Of a stretch of DNA of 64,000 nt, positions 1 through 6,988 are shown one piece after another. The position numbers were made by a program, and so were the translations under genes. This DNA comes from JBFFMO01 sp041390025 (GTDB taxonomy: Bacteria > Myxococcota_A > Bradymonadia > Bradymonadales > Bradymonadaceae): assembly GCA_041390025.1 (NCBI GenBank), contig JAWKQR010000001.1, forward strand, positions 186,001 to 250,000, in the 5' to 3' direction. Position 1 is the stretch's first letter, and every line of letters begins with the position of its first letter. Below the pieces are notes generated by a model, which made no database searches, was not told the DNA's origin, and saw only the letters and a program-made list of their open reading frames with translations.

Positions 1-931
1 CCTCGATCCACATCGGACCCTCACCGCCGCCGATCTTGAGCTGCGTCGTATTGCGCAGGTTCTTCAATTCAATGACGGTGCGGTCCCTTGCTTGGCCGGG
101 TCCTTTGACATGCACATGAATGCGTGCCCGCGGGTTGGTCACTGTGGCGTTCGCGGCGACAAGATAGGCCTCGATTTCGGGGTAGCTGATCGCCCCGTCG
201 CCATTCGCATCCGCTGCCCCCAACAATGCGCTGCGTAGTTGATGGCTGAATACACCTCCACCGTAAGTGCTCCACTCATGCACCTCTTGGGCACCAGCGG
301 TCGACAAGATCACACCAATCGTCGGGTTGATCGCCTGCCTTTCACCTGAATTCAGGTAGTTCTCGAATTCAGCGTTGAGGGTTCTGCCGGTAGAGTCATC
401 GCTCCAACCCCCGCGTGATTGCACCATGAAATATGCGTTGCACGCGTCGATGATGACGTTCGTGAAGTCCGCGTTGAGCGGTTCGATGACGTCTTTGAGC
501 AGATCGCGACGGCGTAACTTCGTGTCCGCGAGTGATAGGTAGCCCTCACCGTCATCGGAGACGCTGCCGTGTCCAGTGAAAACAATGAAGACCTCTGCTC
601 GACGTCCGACCGCATGATCTTTTTTGATCGCGTTGCTTACGGCCTCAACGGCAGCGATCAAATTGGCACGCGTCGGCGCGATCGAGCGTTTCGCGGCGTC
701 TGGGAAGATTTGCTGGGAGTCCGCATCCAGCGTGGTGAGCAAAGACGTCTGATCGGCGTAAGCGGAAAAGATCTCGAAGAAACGCGCGCCATCATCGTCG
801 GCGTAGCGAAGCGCGGGGACGCCCTCGTCGACGCTGCTGTTGTTGGCCACGACCAACGCGTACCGCGTCGTATCTTGGGCAAATGCGGAGGCCGAGACGA
901 GTAGCGCCAGTAGTAAAACGACGGCTTTCAT
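1..931 (-). CDS. Secreted caspase-like (peptidase C14 family) protein, 3' end outside window
   Basis: Read from the ATG at 931 down to the window edge, this frame stays open for 310 codons and has no stop, so the C-terminus is missing. Residues 1-19 are a signal peptide ending SAFAQ. The caspase fold is shown by the catalytic pair: His121 in VFTGHGSVSDDG and Cys164 in VIIDACNAY. The family cleaves after Asp, Arg or Lys, and export suggests action in the periplasm or outside the cell. The ATG overlaps the TGA of the upstream gene in an ATGA, so it is translationally coupled to the anti-sigma-like protein. An ADANGDGAIS stretch near 240 looks like an EF-hand-like calcium loop. Family assignment is firm; substrate is unknown. 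Confidence 0.85.
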   Translation of the reverse strand, partial: MKAVVLLLALLVSASAFAQDTTRYALVVANNSSVDEGVPALRYADDDGARFFEIFSAYADQTSLLTTLDADSQQIFPDAAKRSIAPTRANLIAAVEAVSNAIKKDHAVGRRAEVFIVFTGHGSVSDDGEGYLSLADTKLRRRDLLKDVIEPLNADFTNVIIDACNAYFMVQSRGGWSDDSTGRTLNAEFENYLNSGERQAINPTIGVILSTAGAQEVHEWSTYGGGVFSHQLRSALLGAADANGDGAISYPEIEAYLVAANATVTNPRARIHVHVKGPGQARDRTVIELKNLRNTTQLKIGGGEGPMWIE

Positions 932-1767
932 GGGCGCACCTCAAACGTGGTTCGCACGATTACCTGGCCAGTCGCAGCGCCACCATGCGCGATACGTTTC
1001 ATTTCGGCTTCAAAGTCCTTGAGCGCAACCGGCTGAGGAGTGAACAGAGCAAACACATCATACGTTCCAGGCGGATGATTGATCGAGAGCGTGCGTGTCT
1101 GACCGATCGGCGTGGGTTTCGATGTCACGTGCACCCCAAGGACTTCCGGTTGCGTTGGGGTAGGCCCGTACCAACGAACTTCTCCGTCCGTCCCCAACCC
1201 GGCTAGGTAGACATAACGCAACTGAGCGTCTGGGTTTTCGTAGGCGATCTTTAGATCATCTTCCGATGCGCAACGCACAACGCCAAATGGGCTCTCCGCG
1301 GCCCCAATGAAGCGAAGCTCATCGGCTTGGCGATGCACACAGAACACGTGCACCGAAGGTTTCGGCGTCCGGTCCACGGTCGTGGAGGAGCGCGCTTGGT
1401 ATTCATCGGGTGGGCTTTGTATGGGCAACGTGATGTAGCCCACCAACGCCGCTGCGGCGACCAAGGCAAGAACACTGCGTCCGCGCAATTTCCTGCGGAC
1501 GCCTACCGTGTCTTCGATGGCATCCACAGAAAGGTCTTCCGGTTCTTGCAGCGCGTCGAGTTTCTCGAAGATGCTCGCCTGCGCAAAGGCGGCCTCAAAC
1601 TGCGAGAAGTCGCTTTCCTCAAGCTCTCGCGCGGCGATGGCGAGCGCGTCGAAGGTCTTCCGGTCATCAACGGCGAGTGCGTCGTCGAAGGTCTTCCGGT
1701 CGTTAAGGGACGTGAATTCGTCCTCGGGCTGGTCGGGTTCGACAAAGAGGCGCTCGGTACGATTCAT
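928..1767 (-). CDS. Membrane anti-sigma-like protein between ECF sigma factor and caspase gene
   Basis: 279 residues. The N-terminal 90 residues are acidic and cytoplasmic in character, one hydrophobic segment follows (about 98-116), and the remaining 160 residues would lie in the periplasm. No zinc-binding HxxxCxxC anti-sigma motif is visible, so the anti-sigma role rests on topology and position. It overlaps the ECF sigma gene (ATGA at 1764-1767) and the caspase gene (ATGA at 928-931), forming a coupled three-gene operon. The acidic N-terminus contains two exact copies of the 12-bp motif GGTCTTCCGGTC (1654, 1690) plus a near copy at 1533; the exact copies encode DRKTF twice, as if this segment grew by repeat insertion. 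Alternative: a signalling partner unrelated to sigma control. Confidence 0.6.
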   Translation of the reverse strand: MNRTERLFVEPDQPEDEFTSLNDRKTFDDALAVDDRKTFDALAIAARELEESDFSQFEAAFAQASIFEKLDALQEPEDLSVDAIEDTVGVRRKLRGRSVLALVAAAALVGYITLPIQSPPDEYQARSSTTVDRTPKPSVHVFCVHRQADELRFIGAAESPFGVVRCASEDDLKIAYENPDAQLRYVYLAGLGTDGEVRWYGPTPTQPEVLGVHVTSKPTPIGQTRTLSINHPPGTYDVFALFTPQPVALKDFEAEMKRIAHGGAATGQVIVRTTFEVRP

Positions 1768-2318
1768 GAGAGGCCCCCGAAAACTGCCAGCAATTGAAGC
1801 ACCTGCTGGGGCTCAAGTGCGTCAATGATGCCGCGGGCTTTTAGATGGCGAAGCAGCCCCTCTCGGATGGCCTTGATGCGGCGACGGATCTCGTTTCGGT
1901 CCACGCCCATCGCCTCGGCGATCTGAGCCTGTGAGAGGTCTCCCGCGAGGTGGTCACGCACGATTTGCTGGTCATCGCTGGACAAGGTCGCCACGTAATC
2001 ACGCACACACGCGTGAATCTGCTGGCGTGCGGAGAGGTCTTCCGGACTTTCTTCCTCGGTCAAGCCAAGTCGCCCCATGGCATCGTCGGGGGACTCGTCT
2101 TCGTGCACCAGTTTGCCGATCGTGATGAAAACGCGGTCTCGTTTTGCGCGTCGAAACGAATCGATCACCACGTTGCGCCCAATCTGCAGCAGATATGGCT
2201 GGTAGTCCCGCGTTCCGTCGTACGCCATGCGCGCAGACGGCGAGAACGCCTTCAAGAAGATGTCTTGAATGGCCTCTTGCACCTGATGTGGAGCGCGGTA
2301 GCCCGCGAACCGGATCAT
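1764..2318 (-). CDS. ECF sigma factor, main part (regions 2.2-4), N-terminus in another frame
   Basis: 184 residues from the ATG at 2318. Sigma region 2 is visible in AIQDIFLKAF and LLQIGRNVVIDSFRR, and region 4 in the helix-turn-helix around DLSQAQIAEAMGVDRNEIRRRI. A normal ECF factor starts about 45 residues earlier; here those residues (region 2.1) are encoded in a different frame at 2315-2458, and the two frames meet in an ATGA. Either a two-base change split the gene recently, or the full protein is made by a -1 shift or by coupled reinitiation. It heads the operon with the anti-sigma-like and caspase-like genes and probably controls it. The frame shows no decay downstream, which argues against an old pseudogene. 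Confidence 0.8.
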   Translation of the reverse strand: MIRFAGYRAPHQVQEAIQDIFLKAFSPSARMAYDGTRDYQPYLLQIGRNVVIDSFRRAKRDRVFITIGKLVHEDESPDDAMGRLGLTEEESPEDLSARQQIHACVRDYVATLSSDDQQIVRDHLAGDLSQAQIAEAMGVDRNEIRRRIKAIREGLLRHLKARGIIDALEPQQVLQLLAVFGGLS

Positions 2319-2458
2319 CTCTCCCCGCTGCTGAAGGTGAATCCACCTGTCAACATCGTCACCACCTTTGGGACGTAGGTCCTGTAGACCTCAGTCAAGG
2401 TCTCCCGGTCGCCGCTTCGAAAGCGTGCGAGCCGTTCTGAATTGTCGTGAAGATCCAT
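2315..2458 (-). CDS. ECF sigma factor, N-terminal fragment (region 2.1)
   Basis: A 47-codon frame from ATG 2458 to TGA 2317-2315. Its product contains RFRSGDRETLTEVYRTYVPKVV, typical of the first helix of ECF sigma factors, and ends ...GGFTFSSGER at the exact point where the next frame continues with IRFAGYRAPHQ. Joining the two frames by a -1 shift gives one continuous, normal-length sigma factor. The junction carries GGGGAG just before the stop, a Shine-Dalgarno-like run that could aid reinitiation or frameshifting. A copy of the 12-bp motif (GGTCTCCCGGTC, 2399-2410) lies inside and encodes DRET. A sequencing error in the GAGAGA run is the simplest alternative. Confidence 0.65.
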   Translation of the reverse strand: MDLHDNSERLARFRSGDRETLTEVYRTYVPKVVTMLTGGFTFSSGER

Positions 2459-2584
2459 AAAGAAACTGCCTCCGTCCACCCCCTACGTCGACGAATCGCG
2501 GTCGGGTAAAATAAAAGTGGAGAACCTTGACGAAATGCCATCGGATAAGAACAATGCGCAGCCCGCGACGCTGGCACAAAAGTG

Positions 2585-2594
2585 TGCTAGACTG
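2585..2594 (+). promoter_or_regulatory. Candidate extended -10 promoter of rpsU
   Basis: TGCTAGACT (extended -10: TGC followed by TAGACT, 2588-2593) lies about 40 bp before the rpsU start. The -35 region 17 bp upstream is poor, as is usual for extended -10 promoters. Judged by eye. Confidence 0.35.
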
Positions 2595-2632
2595 AACGAC
2601 GATATTAGGAACCGCCCCAAAGGAGCAATGTT

Positions 2633-2887
2633 TTGGCTTTCGATAAACGCCCTTCAAAACGCAAACAAGACGATCTCGGTCCACTCGAAGTGCCTGTGAT
2701 CGACAACAACGTGGGCCGTGCGCTCAATCAATTGAAGCGCTCCATCGGTCGCGAGGGTCTCAACCGAGAGCTGAAGCGTCGTCGTCACTACGAGAAACCC
2801 AGCGTCGCCAAGCGTCGCAAGTCGATCGAGGCCGAGCGTCGTCGTCGCAAAGATGACCGTCGTCGCGATCAGCGCGGTGGCTTCTAA
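2633..2887 (+). CDS. rpsU: Small-subunit ribosomal protein bS21
   Basis: 84 residues from a TTG start at 2633, eight bases after a clear AAGGAGC ribosome binding site; no ATG is available in frame. The core NNVGRALNQLKRSIGREG followed by EVxRRxxYEKPS-type residues (RRRHYEKPSVAKRRKSIEAERRRR) and a basic tail is the bS21 signature. bS21 sits on the platform of the 30S subunit near the anti-Shine-Dalgarno helix. The protein is slightly longer at the N-terminus (about 15 residues, MAFDKRPSKRKQ) than typical bS21. It converges with and overlaps the FHA-ABC gene by four bases. Confidence 0.93.
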   Translation: MAFDKRPSKRKQDDLGPLEVPVIDNNVGRALNQLKRSIGREGLNRELKRRRHYEKPSVAKRRKSIEAERRRRKDDRRRDQRGGF

Positions 2888-5883
2888 CGTTCTCGAAGCC
2901 TAAGCGCTGCGGCCACCATGAGCAGCAGTAGCAGTGCCATGCCCGACGGGATGGCGATGTTTGCCGCGAGCACCGTCTCGGAATCTCCGAAGAACCGGTC
3001 AATTGGATTGGGCGGGGCAGGCGGTGCAGGCAAACCGGGCGCGATCGATTTTGGCATATCTTTGGGCGGAATCTCGTAGGCATCCCAGCGGTGCTCTGCT
3101 TGAAGCATTCCTTCAAAAGCCCAACGGCTTATCGTAGCTTGGGAGAGTGCCCATGTGGGCGGATTCATGTCCGCAACCGGCATGATGGCCCCGCCCAGAA
3201 TGACCTGTGGGATAAGCAGCAGAGGCACAAGCGCCATGGCTGCCTCGCTTGTCCGCACGATGGATGAGAGGAACAAGCCCATCCCCACACCGCACATCGC
3301 GCTGCTCCAGAGAATCGCCAGGTGGTAGAGCGGGAACCCTTGGAAATCGAGAACGACATAGGTCATCGACAGCAGCACCACACACTGGAGCATGCACAAC
3401 GCGCCGAGCACTGCGAATTTACTCAAGACATAGGATGCGATCGATAGGTTGACCATGCGTTCGCGTCGGTAGATTGCCTGTTCCGCCACGATCTCACGCG
3501 CGGCGTTCGAGCACCCGAACCAGACAGCGGCGATGACCAACAAAAAGAGGGCGAACGGCGTAAACTGCAGACGGTTCATCACGCCTTCGGACCTCGAGAC
3601 GAACACCATGTCGACCAGAATCGCGATGACGGGCGCCTGCACGAGCAGGATGAACATACCCAACCGGTCTTTGAGCTTTATGGCCAAATACCGACGGCAC
3701 AAGGTCAGCCATTGCCTCAGCGAGAATCGGGGGGGCCGGCGCGTTCCCGTGCCGGTGACGTTGACGCCCGTGCGGTTCTTCTTCCGGTCCTCGACGTACT
3801 CGGCGTAATAGCGGCTTTGTTTGAAGCGGGCCGCGAAGGTTTCCATGGGTTCGCCGGCGCGCTTGGCGTCCACGATCGGACGCATGCACGAGCCGGGATC
3901 GGCGAGCACAGCCTCGGCCTCGGGCGTGTTCGCTTTCAGCTCGGGGTGGAAGTACAGGATGCTGTCGGGGTAGGCGGGGCCGTAGTAGACCTCTTCGCCG
4001 TCCGCCAAATACAGCACGTTGTCCAACAAACGATACGCGGACCCCGACGGCTGGTGGATTGTCAGCAAAATCGTGCGTCCACCGTCCGCCAATCGACGCA
4101 ACAGGCGCACCACGTTCAACGCATCTTCGCTCGCGAGGCCGCTCGTGGGTTCGTCCAGACACAACAGGCTTGGCTCGGTCAGCAACTCCAATGCGAGGTT
4201 AACGCGCTTTCGCTGCCCACCCGAGATGCCCTTGTGTTCGGGAGAACCGATGCGCAGATTGCGCGTCTGGTCGATCTCGAGGTCGACCAACACCTGCATG
4301 ATACGTCGCTCGATTTCGTCGTCGGTGGTGTCCGGAGGAAGTCTCAACTTCGCGGTGTAATAGAGGGCCTCGTAGACGGTTAGTTCGCGGTGAATGATGT
4401 CATCTTGTGGCACGTAGCCGATCGCCCCGCGGTAGCGGTCGTAGTGCTGTGTGAGCTCGTCGCCGTTAAGAAGCGTGCGCCCATTCGTGGGCTTCAAATA
4501 GCCGATGATGGACATCAGAAGGGTGGTTTTTCCCGAACCGGAAGGCCCCATTAGGCCCATGATTTCTGTGGGGTAAACCGTAAAAGACACCCCGTCGAGG
4601 ATGCGTTTTTTCAACTTACCTGCGCCCAGGTCGACCCGCAGGTTCTCGGTCTGCAGCAAAACATCGCCACGGTAACTGCGCTCAAGCGAGCCCCGCGCGA
4701 GGTCAAGGCGCACGGCGTACGAGCCGAAGCTCAGGGTTTGCCCCGAGACGAGTTTCTCGCGACGGATGCGTTTGCCGTCAATGAACGTCCCATTGGCGCT
4801 GTCGAGGTCTTCAACCCAAACGTTTGCCCCCGACCGAATCAGGCGGGCATGGTGGCGCGAGATTTGAGGTGCATCGATGACGATGTCGTTGTCCGGTCCG
4901 CGCCCAATCGTCACGACGTCCTTGCCAGGTGGCAGGGCCATGGTCCCCGCGTCACCCGCCGTTTGGCCGGGATCTAGAAAATCTCGCAACCTCGCCACTG
5001 GAAACCGATAGCTGCCCATGAAGAGCACGTCGTCCCACCCGACGTTGGCCTGTTCGACGGTGTTGGCGCGGTCGTTGACCGCGAGTCCGTTGGACGATTG
5101 CAGGTCTTCTGCGCGCCAGGCGGACCCGAGCCATGTCAGCTTGGCGTGTTTTCGGGAAATCTGCGGGGAGTCCAAGACGATGTCGCAATCGGCGTCGCGC
5201 CCGATCACGATCGGTTTGAGAAACCCCTTGGGCAGTTCAACCCCTTGTGTGGGGCGGGCGTCGGCGTCCGGGAGAAGTCGTCGCGTGATGTCCTGGTTGA
5301 GCGTGAAGACGTAACTTCCAAGCCCGACCTCATCGCCGGGTGAGAGCCAGACGCGCTTGACGCGGTGCCCGTTGACCGTTGTCCCATTGGTCGAGTTTAG
5401 GTCTTCGAGCACGTAGCGTTTGTTGACCAACGCGATTCGGGCGTGCCACCCCGACACCATCGGCCTTGGGATGACGAGGTCATTCTCTTCGTCGAACCCG
5501 ATGCGTAACACCGGCGCGTTGAGCGGGATCTCTGGAGCTTCAAGCGGTGCCGGCATCGCAAACGACTCGCTTGCCTCGTCGAGGCCAAGCTTGGCGTGCG
5601 GGCCCTCCTGTGTGTTTCGCAGCGATGGATTCGTTGGACCGGAAGACCTTGCAAGCCCGGTCGTCGTGGCCACCTTCGCGCTTTTTTCGCCCAGCGATTT
5701 TGTGCAGTCGGCCAACGCTTTTGCGACGGCCTCGCGCATTTTTACGTCGACGAGCTGGATTTCGGGTCGGGTGCTCTCTCCTGCAGCGGCAGCGAGGAGG
5801 GGCGGAAGTGTCAGCCCGCACGCGGGACAAAAGGCGGCGTTTGCGTCGATCGCGGCGCTGCAGTTTGGACAAGAATTCGACAT
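2884..5883 (-). CDS. Zinc-ribbon / triple-FHA / ABC-2 transporter fusion (ABCG-like)
   Basis: 999 residues. Order of parts: a CxxC...CxxC zinc ribbon (5-22); three FHA domains at about 125-195, 222-295 and 323-392, each with GRD/GRG...SRxHA...D-S/NG phosphothreonine-binding residues (the first domain is slightly degenerate, SGWHA); an ATPase domain with Walker A GPSGSGKTT (about 446-454), signature ISGGQRKR (about 560) and Walker B LLCLDEPTSG; then an ABC-2 permease with about six membrane segments (740-999). The ATPase-before-permease order is that of ABCG half transporters. FHA domains suggest that transport or assembly is gated by Ser/Thr phosphorylation, fitting the kinases in this window. 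Substrate unknown. One 12-bp motif copy lies at 5637. Confidence 0.9.
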   Translation of the reverse strand: MSNSCPNCSAAIDANAAFCPACGLTLPPLLAAAAGESTRPEIQLVDVKMREAVAKALADCTKSLGEKSAKVATTTGLARSSGPTNPSLRNTQEGPHAKLGLDEASESFAMPAPLEAPEIPLNAPVLRIGFDEENDLVIPRPMVSGWHARIALVNKRYVLEDLNSTNGTTVNGHRVKRVWLSPGDEVGLGSYVFTLNQDITRRLLPDADARPTQGVELPKGFLKPIVIGRDADCDIVLDSPQISRKHAKLTWLGSAWRAEDLQSSNGLAVNDRANTVEQANVGWDDVLFMGSYRFPVARLRDFLDPGQTAGDAGTMALPPGKDVVTIGRGPDNDIVIDAPQISRHHARLIRSGANVWVEDLDSANGTFIDGKRIRREKLVSGQTLSFGSYAVRLDLARGSLERSYRGDVLLQTENLRVDLGAGKLKKRILDGVSFTVYPTEIMGLMGPSGSGKTTLLMSIIGYLKPTNGRTLLNGDELTQHYDRYRGAIGYVPQDDIIHRELTVYEALYYTAKLRLPPDTTDDEIERRIMQVLVDLEIDQTRNLRIGSPEHKGISGGQRKRVNLALELLTEPSLLCLDEPTSGLASEDALNVVRLLRRLADGGRTILLTIHQPSGSAYRLLDNVLYLADGEEVYYGPAYPDSILYFHPELKANTPEAEAVLADPGSCMRPIVDAKRAGEPMETFAARFKQSRYYAEYVEDRKKNRTGVNVTGTGTRRPPRFSLRQWLTLCRRYLAIKLKDRLGMFILLVQAPVIAILVDMVFVSRSEGVMNRLQFTPFALFLLVIAAVWFGCSNAAREIVAEQAIYRRERMVNLSIASYVLSKFAVLGALCMLQCVVLLSMTYVVLDFQGFPLYHLAILWSSAMCGVGMGLFLSSIVRTSEAAMALVPLLLIPQVILGGAIMPVADMNPPTWALSQATISRWAFEGMLQAEHRWDAYEIPPKDMPKSIAPGLPAPPAPPNPIDRFFGDSETVLAANIAIPSGMALLLLLMVAAALRLRER

Positions 5884-6023
5884 GCCCCATCTTCTACAAT
5901 GGAGTGCGCGAGGATGCCACGAAGATTCGCGGATGAACGAGTTGACTTGACCATTCTACAAGGATGTACGAAAAGAAAAGGCTTTCCCGAACGCATCTGC
6001 ACACGGTTCCCCCGGGAGGATCC

Positions 6024-6380
6024 ATGTTCAAACAAAAGTTGACGCGTGTCGTCAACAACATTGATGGCGCGATGGGGTGTATGTTGATCGGGTTCGACGG
6101 CATCTCCATTGACAGCGTATTCAAAGATCAAGAATTGCCGCAAATGAGCGCAATTGCAGTCGAACTGAGTAACTTGCTCGACAAGTTCCGGCGCCTGCAA
6201 GTCTACGACGTGGGCGATGTGAACGAGGTAAGTATTACCACCGGAAACATCACAACACTTGCGCGCGTCGTCGCGGACGAGTACTTGCTCATCCTCGCAT
6301 TGCATCGCGACGCCGATGTGGGTCGCGGACAGACCATGCTGAGATTGATTGCTCCGTTCGTCGAACGAGAGATGCAGTAA
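6024..6380 (+). CDS. Roadblock/LC7 domain protein (MglB-like)
   Basis: 118 residues from the ATG at 6024, which follows GGGAGGA; an ATG at 5964 in the same frame lacks such a site. The single domain begins LTRVVNNIDGAMGCMLIGFDGISIDS, the characteristic Roadblock/LC7 opening with a central 'GFDG' turn, and ends in a helix rich in charged residues. Proteins of this kind form dimers that regulate small Ras-like GTPases, as MglB does for MglA in Myxococcus. No MglA-like GTPase gene is next door; efp and a large TPR gene follow at close spacing, an arrangement I associate with Myxococcota. The precise partner is inference. Confidence 0.75.
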   Translation: MFKQKLTRVVNNIDGAMGCMLIGFDGISIDSVFKDQELPQMSAIAVELSNLLDKFRRLQVYDVGDVNEVSITTGNITTLARVVADEYLLILALHRDADVGRGQTMLRLIAPFVEREMQ

Positions 6381-6407
6381 GTCGCCAAGAGCGACAGGAG
6401 CCGACAG

Positions 6408-6971
6408 ATGTACAACACAAGTGATTTTCGAAAGAATCTGAAGATCGAGATCGACAAAGAGCCCTACGTGATCGTCGAGTGCCAGCACGTCAAACCCGGC
6501 AAGGGCGTGGCGTTCGTCAAGACGCGCATGAAGAGCCTGATCACCGGCCGCGTTCTCGAGCAGAACTTCCGCTCGGGCGACAAGGTCGAGACGCCCAACC
6601 TCGAAGCCCGTCATATGCAGTACCTGTATAAAGACGGCGATATGTACGTGTTCATGGACACCACGACCTACGAGCAGCTGCAGCTCTCGGAAGACGCGGT
6701 CGACACGGTGTTGGACTACCTCAAAGACAACCTTGAGGTCGAAGTGTTGTTCCACAACAACAAGCCCATCAACGTCGAACCTCCAATTTTTGTGGAATTG
6801 GTCGTGACTCAGACCGACCCTGGCTTCAAGGGTGACACAGCTCAAGGCGGCTCCAAGCCCGCGACCCTCGAAACGGGCGCGGTGATCACGGTGCCGTTGT
6901 ATTTGAAAGAAGGTGAGCTGATCCGGGTGGATACCCGCAACGGTTCGTTTGTTGAGCGAGTGAACAAGTAA
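6408..6971 (+). CDS. efp: Translation elongation factor P
   Basis: 187 residues, the normal length for EF-P. The three beta-barrel domains are recognisable, with the tip loop KPGKGVA placing the modifiable lysine at position 32 (equivalent to Lys34 of E. coli EF-P). EF-P relieves ribosome stalling at polyproline stretches. A lysine 2,3-aminomutase gene is present 49 kb away (55676), but its features are those of metabolic KamA rather than the EF-P-modifying EpmB, so the modification route is open. ATG 6408 follows AGGAGCC. It sits 27 bases after the Roadblock gene and 17 bases before the TPR gene, probably one operon. Confidence 0.96.
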   Translation: MYNTSDFRKNLKIEIDKEPYVIVECQHVKPGKGVAFVKTRMKSLITGRVLEQNFRSGDKVETPNLEARHMQYLYKDGDMYVFMDTTTYEQLQLSEDAVDTVLDYLKDNLEVEVLFHNNKPINVEPPIFVELVVTQTDPGFKGDTAQGGSKPATLETGAVITVPLYLKEGELIRVDTRNGSFVERVNK

Positions 6972-6988
6972 CAGGTCCGGGGTCACGT

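Noticed and set aside
2571..2589. Sigma-54 promoter before rpsU (TGGCACA...GTGCT)
   Set aside because: GG and GC are 11 bases apart, not 10; an extended -10 sigma-70 promoter fits the same bases and a ribosomal gene better.
5811..6986. Long minus-strand open frame opposite Roadblock and efp genes
   Set aside because: Antisense shadow of two well-supported genes.
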